DNA from: Pannonibacter tanglangensis
Lineage (GTDB): Bacteria > Pseudomonadota > Alphaproteobacteria > Rhizobiales > Stappiaceae
Reading direction: 5' to 3' (one strand)
NCBI RefSeq assembly: GCF_009915685.1
Contig: NZ_JAABLP010000006.1
Length of the DNA: 64,000 bases
Shown here in pieces: positions 33,083 through 41,363 of this stretch. Position 1 is the stretch's first letter. Each line of letters starts with the position of its first letter. The position numbers and the translations under genes were made by a program. The notes under the pieces were generated by a model. That model made no database searches. It had not been told where the DNA came from and saw only the letters and a program-made list of their open reading frames with translations.

Positions 33083-34600
33083 TCAGGGCTTGGCGGCGGG
33101 AACCCGCGAGACCTGGGCGACCGGGGCTGCGGCAGCGTTGGCAGCGGCGGCGGCGGCCGCTTCCGGCGTCAGCTGCGGCAGGTCCGGCGCCTCCTCGGCG
33201 CTGTCGCCGAAGGAGAACCAGCGTTTCAGGAAGCCTTTGGTCTCGCCCTGGCCAGACGCGCCTTCGGCGGCGAAGGCGGTCGCGGCAACCTCGCCGGACT
33301 GGCTTGCCGGGGCCGGAGCGGCAGCGGAGGCGGAACCGGACGGGGTCTGCTGACCGGTGAAGAGGCTGGCGAAGGCGCCGTTGGGTCGCGGGGTGGCCGC
33401 CGTCGCGCCCGAGCGCGGCGTCTCACCCGCCGCAGCAATGGCCTGCGCGGGCGCCGAGGCACCGGCCTGGGCCGTTGCCGTCGCCGCAACCGGGGGCGTG
33501 ATTGCGCCGGGCTGTGCCGGCGTCGTTGCCGCAGGCGCGGCCGCAGCCACCTGCGGCGCGTCTGCCGCCGGCGCGTCGTCGGACCCTGCCGGCAGCGGTG
33601 CGCTCGGATCGAAATCCCGGTTGCCGACGAAGGCCGCGATCTTGGTCTGGGTTTCCTTCCAGCGCTTCTCGCGGGCGTCCTTGGCGTCGAGTTCGGCAAC
33701 CAGCGTCTGGAACTGGGCCTCGTCCTTCTTCTGCTTGGCGGCGACGGCGACCTCGATGGCATCCGGCACGTCAAACTTCGGGCACTGGGCTGTGGCGCGG
33801 AAGGGAACACCGGCCACCAGCGGCGTCGCGTCGAAGACGTAGCGCTTCTCGCAGACATCCACCTTCGGCGGCATGCGCGTAACTTCAAAGTGATCGTAGC
33901 CGGTCTTCAGCATCCGCCAGAATTCGATGTGCGGGCTGTTGCGGTGACGGGCCATGTTTTCCGCAGTCATGCGGAAGGGGAAGGCCTGCACCTGGAACGA
34001 GCGCTGGCCGCCCTTGAAGCTGTCGCGGGCCAGGGCATAGATGTCCTGCACCTGCTGGTCCGTCATGGCGTAGCAACCGCGCGACGAGCAGGCGCCATGC
34101 ACCATCAGATTGGAACCGGTGCGGTTGTGGGCCTGGTCGAAATCGTTCGGGAAGCCGAGGTTGAAGGCGAGATGATAGCTCGAATTGGGGTTCATCAGGC
34201 CGGGGGTGATCTCGTAGAACCCTTCCGGGGCCTGTCGGTCGCCTTCCTTGAACTTCGGCCCGAGCTCGCCCGACCACTTGCAGATCTCGAAGTCTTCCAG
34301 CAGGGCAAAGCGTCCGCTGCGGGTCTGCTTCCAGACCTCCAGCGTCGATTCTTCCTTGAAGATGCGGATCATGATGGGCGAGTTCGGCTCCATCTTGAGT
34401 TCCGCGAACTTGGCCCGGACTTCCGGCGAGACCTCGCGCAGATGCTTTGGTCCCGAACCGAGGTAGAGTTCGTCGGCCTGGCATCCTGCCAGGAGACCCG
34501 CCAGCATCACTGCGCCTACCGTGCGCATCAGCCGCCCTGACGTCCGCTTCTTCCGCTCGGCCTTGCCCATCATCCAAGACACCCAACTAACCCGCTGCAT
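33083..34600 (-). CDS. L,D-transpeptidase family lipoprotein (YafK-like)
   Basis: This 505-residue protein has a lipobox (LLAGCQ, about residues 35-40) and is probably a lipoprotein. Its L,D-transpeptidase (YkuD) domain contains HGACSSRGCYAMTD, the family's catalytic His-Cys motif, preceded by GPKFKEGDRQAPEGFYEI. The C-terminal half is a long Ala/Pro-rich tail (from about residue 330) with a short conserved-looking patch FLKRWFSFGDSAEE. The YafK group acts on peptidoglycan, and relatives include the Braun-lipoprotein-releasing DpaA. ATGs at 34600, 34573 or 34570 are all possible. Confidence 0.85.
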   Translation of the reverse strand: MQRVSWVSWMMGKAERKKRTSGRLMRTVGAVMLAGLLAGCQADELYLGSGPKHLREVSPEVRAKFAELKMEPNSPIMIRIFKEESTLEVWKQTRSGRFALLEDFEICKWSGELGPKFKEGDRQAPEGFYEITPGLMNPNSSYHLAFNLGFPNDFDQAHNRTGSNLMVHGACSSRGCYAMTDQQVQDIYALARDSFKGGQRSFQVQAFPFRMTAENMARHRNSPHIEFWRMLKTGYDHFEVTRMPPKVDVCEKRYVFDATPLVAGVPFRATAQCPKFDVPDAIEVAVAAKQKKDEAQFQTLVAELDAKDAREKRWKETQTKIAAFVGNRDFDPSAPLPAGSDDAPAADAPQVAAAAPAATTPAQPGAITPPVAATATAQAGASAPAQAIAAAGETPRSGATAATPRPNGAFASLFTGQQTPSGSASAAAPAPASQSGEVAATAFAAEGASGQGETKGFLKRWFSFGDSAEEAPDLPQLTPEAAAAAAANAAAAPVAQVSRVPAAKP

Positions 34601-34750
34601 GGCAGCATCACCCGGTCCTGCTCAGCTTAAGCGTAAGGGGGCATGGTTTACGAGACCTTACGATCCGTCGAACCGGCCTTTTCCCCGCGGCTGCCGCAGT
34701 CCGGAACCCGGAGTGATCCCCGAAACTGTGGCAAAGCGACGGCAGCCAGC

Positions 34751-35704
34751 TCAGAGAGAGCGGCCGATGGCGAGGAACTTGTCCCGGCGCTGGCGCCGCA
34801 GCTCGTCGGGCGAGAGACTGGCCATGGAGGCGAGCGCGGTCTCGATCGCCGTGCCGGCGCGGTCGATGATGATCTCGCGGGCGCGGTGGGCCCCGCCGAC
34901 CGGCTCCTCGATGATCCCGTCGATGACGCCCATGCGCAGCAGGTCCTGCGCGGTGATCTTCATGCTGGTCGCCGCCTCCTGCGCCCGGGCACTGTCGCGC
35001 CACAGGATGGAAGCTGCACCTTCCGGCGAGATGACCGAGTAGACCGCGTGTTCCAGCATCAGCACCTTGCTGGTGGCGGCGATCGCGATGGCGCCACCGG
35101 AGCCACCTTCACCGATCACCACGGCCACATTGGGCACGCCCAGGCTGAGGCAGCGGTCGGTGGAGCGGGCAATGGCCTCGGCCTGACCCCGCTCTTCCGC
35201 GCCGCGGCCCGGATAGGCGCCGGCGGTGTCGACGAGCGAGAGGACCGGAATGCCGAACCGTTCGGCGAGGTCCATGATGCGGACCGACTTCCGGTAGCCT
35301 TCCGGACGGGCCATGCCGAAGTTGTGGCGCAGGCGCGTCTCGGTGTCCGAGCCCTTTTCCTGGCCGAGGATGGCCACCGACTGACCCCGGAACCGTCCGA
35401 AGCCGGCGATGATGGCCTGATCCTCGCCGAAGCTGCGGTCACCGGCCAGCGGCGTGAAGTCCTCGATCAGCGCCGCGATGTAATGGGCGGCATGGGGGCG
35501 GTCCGGATGGCGGGCGACCAGCGTCTTCTGCCAGGGCGTGAGCTTCGCGTAGATGTCAGCGAGGGTCTGGTTCGCCTTGGTTTCGAGGCGGGCGATTTCC
35601 CCGTCCACGTCCACGGCCTCGCCGGAGGCTGCGAGAGCCTTCAGTTCCTGGGCCTTGCCCACGATGTCGGCGACGGGTTTTTCGAATTCCAGATAGCTGT
35701 GCAT
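34751..35704 (-). CDS. accA: Acetyl-CoA carboxylase carboxyltransferase subunit alpha
   Basis: This 317-residue subunit works with AccD to move the carboxyl group from carboxybiotin to acetyl-CoA, giving malonyl-CoA for fatty acid synthesis. It has the family features FEKPVADIVGKAQELKALA at the N-terminus, HPDRPHAAHYIAALI, GRFRGQSVAILGQEKG, and VIGEGGSGGAIAIA for CoA binding. The start at 35704 (MHSYLEFEKP) matches AccA homologues, although the open frame extends to 35797. It is monocistronic, as accA usually is in this order. Confidence 0.96.
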   Translation of the reverse strand: MHSYLEFEKPVADIVGKAQELKALAASGEAVDVDGEIARLETKANQTLADIYAKLTPWQKTLVARHPDRPHAAHYIAALIEDFTPLAGDRSFGEDQAIIAGFGRFRGQSVAILGQEKGSDTETRLRHNFGMARPEGYRKSVRIMDLAERFGIPVLSLVDTAGAYPGRGAEERGQAEAIARSTDRCLSLGVPNVAVVIGEGGSGGAIAIAATSKVLMLEHAVYSVISPEGAASILWRDSARAQEAATSMKITAQDLLRMGVIDGIIEEPVGGAHRAREIIIDRAGTAIETALASMASLSPDELRRQRRDKFLAIGRSL

Positions 35705-35866
35705 GAACCGGTTACCTGAAGGCCCGGGCGCGCTCGCGCGGTTCGCGCAGCACCCGGGCTGATCGTTGGGGACTGGCCTTATGTCGTGGCGCGACACTGG
35801 ACAGCAAGGCCCGCCAAGTCAAGCGGGCCCTGTATCAGGTGGCCGGATGGGGTGCAAGCTCGGGCG

Positions 35867-36700
35867 TCAGCGCGCGGCGTGATCCGTGCCTTCTCCGTTA
35901 AGGCGAAGTTTGCTCGCCTCCACCACGAGCTGGCCGCTCTTGGTGGGAATGGAGATGCGGTAGGGAATGAGCACGTCGTCACGTCCCATCGGCGCCAGCC
36001 AGGTCTCGATGTCGGCCGAGGCCATCTGCTGCACCTGTTCGCGGCCGGGACGGTGGCCCGCCACGGGGATCCACTTGGCCGAGCAGACGACAACGGGGCC
36101 GTCATAGCCGCGACCGGAGACCTCGCGCGTTTCCTTGTAGGAGAGCTGGATGTCGAAGCGGGTCCAGCCGTCGAACACCGGCAGCTTGCGCTTGCAGGCG
36201 GCGGGGCCGAGGCCCTCCTTGCCCGAGCTGACCGGCATGAGCGCGGCGCTGAGCGGATCCATCGCGTTCTGACGGTGCTTGCGGGTCACCTCGACGCGGT
36301 CCGGGACCGGCTTGAACGGCGGCGTCGCCTCGAAGTTGCGGATGCTGCCGGACCCCTGCAGCAGCGAGACATAGAAGTCGCGGCTCGCGGCCTTGGAGGT
36401 CATGGTGTACTTGGACGGCACCACCTTGCTGCCCACCAGCCAGCCGGACGCTTCCGCGCCGCCCTGCCCGGTGGAGAAGACGCTGCCGATGCCGGCCGGC
36501 TCGATTCCGACCTTCGCGGAATAGGCATTGCCCTGCAGCACCAGCGACATGGTCCCCCGGCCGACCGTCAGGCCCGCCACGGTGATGTCATAGAGGCCGC
36601 CGATCTTGGTGCTGGACGCCACGGCTGCACTGCCGCCGAACAGGACCGGGAGCATGGCAGCCACGGCGGGGATGGCGGTGCGCCACCCGGCTTTCATCAT
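35867..36700 (-). CDS. DUF3108 domain exported protein
   Basis: This 277-residue protein has a Sec signal peptide (about residues 1-29, ending AVASS). The DUF3108 pattern follows: YDITVAGLTVGRGTMSLVL, then the VVCSAKWIPVAGHRPG segment and a C-terminal strand-rich domain (PYRISIPTKSGQLVVEASKL). It is periplasmic or outer-membrane associated, with no known biochemical role. Two adjacent ATGs (36700 and 36697) could each serve as the start. It is divergent from rpmB. Confidence 0.82.
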   Translation of the reverse strand: MMKAGWRTAIPAVAAMLPVLFGGSAAVASSTKIGGLYDITVAGLTVGRGTMSLVLQGNAYSAKVGIEPAGIGSVFSTGQGGAEASGWLVGSKVVPSKYTMTSKAASRDFYVSLLQGSGSIRNFEATPPFKPVPDRVEVTRKHRQNAMDPLSAALMPVSSGKEGLGPAACKRKLPVFDGWTRFDIQLSYKETREVSGRGYDGPVVVCSAKWIPVAGHRPGREQVQQMASADIETWLAPMGRDDVLIPYRISIPTKSGQLVVEASKLRLNGEGTDHAAR

Positions 36701-36914
36701 CCTCGACAAAACTCGTCCTCCTCGGAGCCCTGCAGTCCGTCCGGCAGGGGCCGGTATCCGTTTCTGGTAGGCCCCGGCCCTGCGCGATCCGCGCAAATGC
36801 CGGCACCCGATCACATGCTGGCCCAAGTTTCCGGGCAGCATGGTAACCGCTTGGTTAAAATATCGCGTTCTGCGGCGAAAAACCATTGTTTGGCGCTCGT
36901 TCGTCGGCGAAGCC
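36701..36914. other. Intergenic region between the DUF3108 gene and the rpmB promoter
   Basis: This noncoding stretch upstream of rpmB includes an A+T-rich patch at 36849-36865 (ggttaaaatatcg) that may be the promoter of the divergent DUF3108 gene. I see no gene in it. Confidence 0.3.
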
Positions 36915-36943
36915 TTGACGATGCCGCCCGGGGCCAGTATACG
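36915..36943 (+). promoter_or_regulatory. Sigma-70 type promoter of rpmB
   Basis: TTGACG (36915-36920) and TATACG (36938-36943) are separated by exactly 17 bases. This is close to the housekeeping consensus and places the start of transcription near 36950, giving rpmB a leader of about 115 bases. Confidence 0.75.
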
Positions 36944-37020
36944 AGGCGCGATTTTTCCGAAATTGGCCGGTAGAGACGTTGCCGGACCTCGCGGTCCGCC
37001 GCAAATCGGCTGTAACCATA

Positions 37021-37040
37021 CCGGGCCTCCCGAGGCCCGG
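37021..37040 (+). promoter_or_regulatory. Hairpin in the rpmB leader
   Basis: A perfect 8-bp stem CCGGGCCT/AGGCCCGG (37021-37028 with 37033-37040) with a 4-nt loop lies 24 bases before the rpmB start. There is no T run after it, so it is more likely a structured leader element than a terminator. Confidence 0.5.
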
Positions 37041-37063
37041 CCAGAAGAATAAAGGGTGATCCC

Positions 37064-37354
37064 ATGGCGCGCCGCTGCGAGCTGACCGGCAAGGACGTGA
37101 TGTCCGGCAACAACGTTTCCCACGCCAACAACAAGACCCGTCGCCGGTTCCTGCCGAACCTGTGCAACGTGTCGCTGATCAGCGACACGCTGGGTGCGAC
37201 CTTCAAGCTGCGCATCTCCGCGCATGCCCTGCGTTCGGTCGAGCATCGCGGTGGCCTGGATGCCTTCCTCGTCAAGGCTTCCGACGGCGAGCTGTCCGAC
37301 AAGGCACGCCTGATCAAGGCTGAAGTGAAGCGTCGTCAGGCCGAAGCGGCCTGA
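37064..37354 (+). CDS. rpmB: 50S ribosomal protein L28
   Basis: This 96-residue protein of the large ribosomal subunit begins MARRCELTGKDVMSGNNVSH and continues NNKTRRRFLPNLCNVSL, both diagnostic of alphaproteobacterial L28. It has one N-terminal Cys and lacks the zinc ribbon of some L28 forms. It has a near-consensus promoter about 120 bases upstream, fitting high expression. The gene after it starts 33 bases downstream. Confidence 0.98.
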   Translation: MARRCELTGKDVMSGNNVSHANNKTRRRFLPNLCNVSLISDTLGATFKLRISAHALRSVEHRGGLDAFLVKASDGELSDKARLIKAEVKRRQAEAA

Positions 37355-37386
37355 CACCGACACGTGACCAACACCCAAAGGGTGAC

Positions 37387-38031
37387 ATGATGAACAAGGC
37401 CGAGACCTTCTCTGCCGGTCGCATCGCCATCGCAGTCACTGCGATGGCGATTGTCGTTCTGGCGTCCAACTATCTGGTGCAGTTCCCCGTGCAGGGCACG
37501 CTCGGCGGCATCGTGCTGGCCGACCTGCTCACCTGGGGAGCGTTCACCTATCCGGCGGCGTTCCTCGTCACCGACCTGACCAACCGGCGCTTTGGCCCGC
37601 AGGCCGCGCGTCAGGTGGTCTATGCCGGCTTCGTGCTGGCGGTGGCCCTCTCGATCTGGCTGGCAACGCCGCGGATCGCCATTGCCTCGGGGACGGCCTT
37701 CCTCGTGGCGCAGCTGCTCGACGTGACGGTCTTCAACCGTCTGCGTCAGGCCACCTGGTGGAAGGCGCCGTTCATCTCCTCGCTGCTCGGCTCCATTGTC
37801 GACACGCTGATCTTCTTCTCGATCGCCTTCTCGCCGCTGTTCGGCGGCAGTGACGCCTTCGCGCTGGAACTGGCACCGCTGTTCGGTGTTTTCGCCACCG
37901 ACGTGCCGCGCTGGATTTCCTGGGCGCTCGGCGATTTCACGGTGAAGATGCTGGTGGCGATCGCGCTGCTTGCCCCCTACCGCGTGCTGATGGCCATCCT
38001 CGTGCCGGCACCGCAGCAGAGCGCGGCCTGA
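37387..38031 (+). CDS. Queuosine precursor transporter (VUT/YhhQ family)
   Basis: This 214-residue membrane protein has about six membrane segments in the YhhQ pattern (LVQFPVQGTLGGIVLADLLTW, then TYPAAFLVTDLTNRRFGPQA with the conserved charged loop, and ATWWKAPFISSLLGSIVDTL). It imports queuine precursors such as preQ0/preQ1 for tRNA modification. It follows rpmB by 32 bases, so it may be co-transcribed with the ribosomal protein gene, and a terminator follows. A second ATG codon is at 37390. Confidence 0.9.
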   Translation: MMNKAETFSAGRIAIAVTAMAIVVLASNYLVQFPVQGTLGGIVLADLLTWGAFTYPAAFLVTDLTNRRFGPQAARQVVYAGFVLAVALSIWLATPRIAIASGTAFLVAQLLDVTVFNRLRQATWWKAPFISSLLGSIVDTLIFFSIAFSPLFGGSDAFALELAPLFGVFATDVPRWISWALGDFTVKMLVAIALLAPYRVLMAILVPAPQQSAA

Positions 38032-38055
38032 CAGCACGGCTTCCGATGAAACAAG

Positions 38056-38087
38056 AAAGCCCCGGGCCGATGGTCCGGGGCTTTTTG
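38056..38087 (+). terminator. Rho-independent terminator after the rpmB-transporter unit
   Basis: The 10-bp stem AAAGCCCCGG/CCGGGGCTTT (38056-38065 with 38075-38084) has a 9-nt loop and ends in a T run. It begins 25 bases after the transporter stop. Confidence 0.9.
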
Positions 38088-38332
38088 TGTTTGTGTGCCG
38101 TCAGTCCGGACGACGCGAGCGAGAGCGAACCGCAGGTCCGGAAGCCAGCACATCAGCGGCGAGCACCCGCGAGCACTGCTAATCAGTTGCCTGGCCGCAG
38201 CGGCTTCAGCCCGCTGGTCGCGCTTCGCGCGGTGGATATCTGGATGCTGGCCCTGCGCCTCGCGCACGCCCGGCCGGGACGGCATGACGCGGGAGAGGAT
38301 TGCCGGATCCGGGGCTTCTTGCTTCCGCCGGT
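38088..38332. other. Noncoding region between terminator and esterase-like gene
   Basis: These 245 bases separate two convergent transcription units. Short open frames cross it, but none has a ribosome-binding site or recognisable product, and I see no other signal. Confidence 0.3.
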
Positions 38333-39412
38333 CTAGTCCTCCAGCCGGAAGCGCAGCAGCAGGGTGCGCTGGAGCAGCGAGCGGTTGTCGTCCGACAGGA
38401 GGGTGAGGACCGTGCGTCCTTGCGCGTCCTGATGCACCGCAAGCCCCTCCATGTTGTCGATCTGATGCGCGGGGCCGGCCTCGATGAGGATCTCGCCGCC
38501 CAGCACGGCGCCGGGCCTGATCTCGTCCGCAGCAATGCGGCGCAGGCGCATGCCGACCCAGTCCCGCAGGTTGAAGCGCCGTTCCAGCAGCACCAGGTCG
38601 CCATCGGGCAGGAAGGCGGCGTCGGTGGCGTCGTAATTGTCGGAGCGGGTGATCGAGAACGTGCCGGCCCGGGGGCCGCCGATGATGAACCCGGGCAGGT
38701 CATGGGTCTGGCTGAGGCCGCGTTCGCCGATGGCGATGAGGGCACCGCCAAGCGGACCGGCATCCGGAGCGGCGGCCAGGGCCTCAAGACCCTTGTTGCC
38801 CCGCAGCTCGCGCAGGGCCTTCGGCGTCTCCACGCCCGAGATCAGACGGCTGTCGGCGGCAGGCGGCCAGGGAAAGCGCAGGATGCGGTTGCTGCGCTCC
38901 GAACTGACGAAGAGCTCCTGCTTGCCGCGGTTGCGGCCGAGTGTCACCGCCTCGGTGTCACTGGACTGGGTGCGGCGCAGCTCGATCCCCTTGGCGTCCA
39001 GCATCGGTGCAAAGCGTGGCGCCCGCAGGGCCAGCGGCGTGCCGTCTGCCGATTGCTGCAGGCCGAAGGTGACCCAGAGCCCGTTGTCGGTGACCGCCAG
39101 GATCTCGGCGCCCGCGTCCAGCACGATGAGGCCGGACAGGCCGCCGACATCGCGGTTCGCGGAGGTGATGTCGAGGCCGCCGAGGAAGGTGAGGCGGCCG
39201 AAGCGTGTGGTGTCCTCCCCGCGCGCAAACCGCTCGATACGGGCCGCCGACAGGGCAACGGGCGTGCCGTCGGACAGGAGGGGCCCGGCGGCAGCGGCCG
39301 GCAGGACGAAGCCGCCGCACAGGAGAAGCGTAGCGGCAGCGGCCGGCAGGACGAAGCCGCCGCACAGGAGAAGCGCGGCGGCAAGCGTGCGGGGGAGGGC
39401 TGCCAGACGCAT
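38333..39412 (-). CDS. Exported esterase-like activity of phytase family protein
   Basis: This 359-residue protein has a beta-propeller-like domain seen in 'esterase-like activity of phytase' proteins (RFGRLTFLGGLDITSANRDV, VTDNGLWVTFGL, QIDNMEGLAVHQD). It is probably exported. The signal peptide is odd: the block LLLCGGFVLPAAAA occurs twice in a row (about residues 14-27 and 29-42), caused by an exact 43-base tandem repeat at DNA level. Its ATG overlaps the cobT stop by one base, so it is coupled to cobT. The enzymatic substrate is unknown. Confidence 0.82.
   Translation of the reverse strand: MRLAALPRTLAAALLLCGGFVLPAAAATLLLCGGFVLPAAAAGPLLSDGTPVALSAARIERFARGEDTTRFGRLTFLGGLDITSANRDVGGLSGLIVLDAGAEILAVTDNGLWVTFGLQQSADGTPLALRAPRFAPMLDAKGIELRRTQSSDTEAVTLGRNRGKQELFVSSERSNRILRFPWPPAADSRLISGVETPKALRELRGNKGLEALAAAPDAGPLGGALIAIGERGLSQTHDLPGFIIGGPRAGTFSITRSDNYDATDAAFLPDGDLVLLERRFNLRDWVGMRLRRIAADEIRPGAVLGGEILIEAGPAHQIDNMEGLAVHQDAQGRTVLTLLSDDNRSLLQRTLLLRFRLED
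39288..39375. repeat. Tandem 45-bp duplication in the signal-peptide coding region
   Basis: Bases 39288-39330 and 39333-39375 are identical over 43 positions with a 45-bp period. The duplication keeps the reading frame and doubles the hydrophobic core of the signal peptide. Confidence 0.95.
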
Positions 39413-41358
39413 CAGGCCCGCGTCCGGGCGCGGCCTGCGCCCCGGACCTGGCCGCGGCCTGGTCCTCGTGCGGCGCCGCGTCCCGTCGCGGGCTGCGCCG
39501 AGGTGTCCTCGAACAGGTCGGCGAGCTGGTTTGTCATGGCGCCGGCCAGTTCCTCCGCGTCGACGATGGTGACGGCGCGGCGGTAGTAGCGGGTGACGTC
39601 ATGGCCGATGCCGATGGCGATGAGTTCCACCGGCGAGCGCGTCTCGATCTCCTCGATGATGAAGCGCAGATGCCGCTCGAGGTAGTTGCCCGGATTGACC
39701 GACAGGGTGCAGTCATCGACCGGAGCGCCATCGGAGATCATCATCAGGATGCGGCGGTTTTCCGGCCGGGCGAGCAGGCGGCGGTGGGCCCAGTCGAGCG
39801 CCTCGCCGTCGATGTTCTCCTTCAGCAGGCCCTCGCGCATCATCAGGCCAAGGTTGCGGCGCGAGCGGCGCCAGGGCGCGTCGGCGGCCTTGTAGACGAT
39901 ATGGCGCAGGTCGTTGAGGCGTCCGGGCTGGGCCGGCTTGCCGGCCGCAAGCCAGGCCTCGCGCGATTGGCCGCCCTTCCAGGCCTTGGTGGTGAAGCCA
40001 AGGATCTCGACCTTGACGCCGCAGCGCTCGAGCGTGCGCGCGAGAATATCGGCACAGGCGGCAGCGACCGTGATCGGCCGGCCGCGCATGGAGCCGGAAT
40101 TGTCGAGCAGCAGGGTCACGACAGTGTCGCGGAACTTGGTGTCCTGCTCCTGCTTGAACGCCAGAGGCTGCATCGGGTCGATGACGGCGCGGGTGAGGCG
40201 GGCGGTGTCGAGGATGCCTTCCTCGAGATCGAAGTCCCAGGAGCGGTTCTGCTGCGCCATGAGCTTGCGCTGCAGCCGGTTGGCGAGGCGCGCGACGGCG
40301 CTCTGCAGGTTGACGAGCTGCTTGTCGAGGAACGCGCGCAGGCGCTCCAGCTCGGCCACGTCGCAGAGGTCCTCGGCCGAGACCTCCTCGTCGAAGCGGG
40401 TGGTGTAGACGCGGTAGTCCGTGACCGGCTTGTTCGACTGCGGCAGCTCGCGGCGCTGGCTCTCGCCCGGCTCCTCGGCTTCCATGTCGAGGTCCTGGTC
40501 CTCCATGTCGAACGCGTCGCTGTCGGCAGCCTCGGTCTCGCCGGCGGCCATTTCCTCGCCGGTGACCTCTGTCTCCTGCGGCGCGGTCTCTTCCTCGCCG
40601 TCCTGCTCCTGGCTGTCGGAGCCGGTCTCGGCGTCATCGTTCTGGCCGCTGTCGTCGGTCTCGTCCGGCTCCTCGGCCTTGTCCGGCTCGTCGCCGAAGT
40701 CCTCGCCCATCTCAAGGGCAGTCAGCACGTGGCGCATCTGGCCGGCAAAGGCGGCCTGATTGTCGAGGCGGGTGACCAGACGGTCGAGATCGCGCCCGGC
40801 CCGCTCCTCGATCCAGTCGCGCCAGAGCGAGACGAGCTTCTGTGCAGCCGGCGGGGGCGGAGCGCCGGTGAGGCGTTCGCGCACGATCAGCGACAGGGCA
40901 TCCGTCAGCGGGGCATCCTCGCGGCGGGACACGTCCATCGCCCCCAGGCGGGTGTAGCGGTCGTCGAGCATGACGGACAGGTTGTCCGCCACGCCCGGCA
41001 TGCGGCTGGCCCCGACGGCCTCGCAGCGGGCCTGCTCGACGGCGTCGAAGATGGCACGGGCCTCGGCACTCTTCGGGCTGGCCTTGCTGTGGACGCGGGC
41101 ATCGTGACAGGCGAGCCGCAGGGCCATGGAATCCGACAGGCCCCGCGTGATCGACAGATCGCGGGCCGAGGGCTTGCGCGCCGGCTCGGGCAGGCGGGCC
41201 GACCCGGAGACCAGCGCCGGACGGTCGCCGGAGAAGATGACCTCCAGCTCGGCAGTGCCGGCGATGGCGCGCATCGTGCCGGCAACAGCCTGCTTGAAAG
41301 GTTCATTGGGCGACTGCCCCTTGCCGCCGCCGCCGCTGTTGCTGCCTGGCCCTGCCAT
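39412..41358 (-). CDS. cobT: Cobaltochelatase subunit CobT
   Basis: This 648-residue subunit works with CobS (AAA+ ring) and CobN to insert cobalt into hydrogenobyrinic acid a,c-diamide in aerobic cobalamin synthesis. It has the acidic central region (roughly residues 220-300, runs of EEPDETDDSGQND and EEET) and the C-terminal von Willebrand-A domain with MIDAS motif DNSGSMRG at about residues 425-432. ISDGAPVDDCTL follows. After the conserved end LADLFED, a 25-residue Gly/Arg-rich tail is present. It lies 5 bases after cobS. Confidence 0.95.
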   Translation of the reverse strand: MAGPGSNSGGGGKGQSPNEPFKQAVAGTMRAIAGTAELEVIFSGDRPALVSGSARLPEPARKPSARDLSITRGLSDSMALRLACHDARVHSKASPKSAEARAIFDAVEQARCEAVGASRMPGVADNLSVMLDDRYTRLGAMDVSRREDAPLTDALSLIVRERLTGAPPPPAAQKLVSLWRDWIEERAGRDLDRLVTRLDNQAAFAGQMRHVLTALEMGEDFGDEPDKAEEPDETDDSGQNDDAETGSDSQEQDGEEETAPQETEVTGEEMAAGETEAADSDAFDMEDQDLDMEAEEPGESQRRELPQSNKPVTDYRVYTTRFDEEVSAEDLCDVAELERLRAFLDKQLVNLQSAVARLANRLQRKLMAQQNRSWDFDLEEGILDTARLTRAVIDPMQPLAFKQEQDTKFRDTVVTLLLDNSGSMRGRPITVAAACADILARTLERCGVKVEILGFTTKAWKGGQSREAWLAAGKPAQPGRLNDLRHIVYKAADAPWRRSRRNLGLMMREGLLKENIDGEALDWAHRRLLARPENRRILMMISDGAPVDDCTLSVNPGNYLERHLRFIIEEIETRSPVELIAIGIGHDVTRYYRRAVTIVDAEELAGAMTNQLADLFEDTSAQPATGRGAARGPGRGQVRGAGRARTRA

Positions 41359-41363
41359 GGTGC

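Noticed and set aside
36915..37063. The rpmB leader hairpin as a terminator or riboswitch
   Set aside because: No T run follows and no conserved aptamer pattern was recognised. It is kept only as a leader hairpin.
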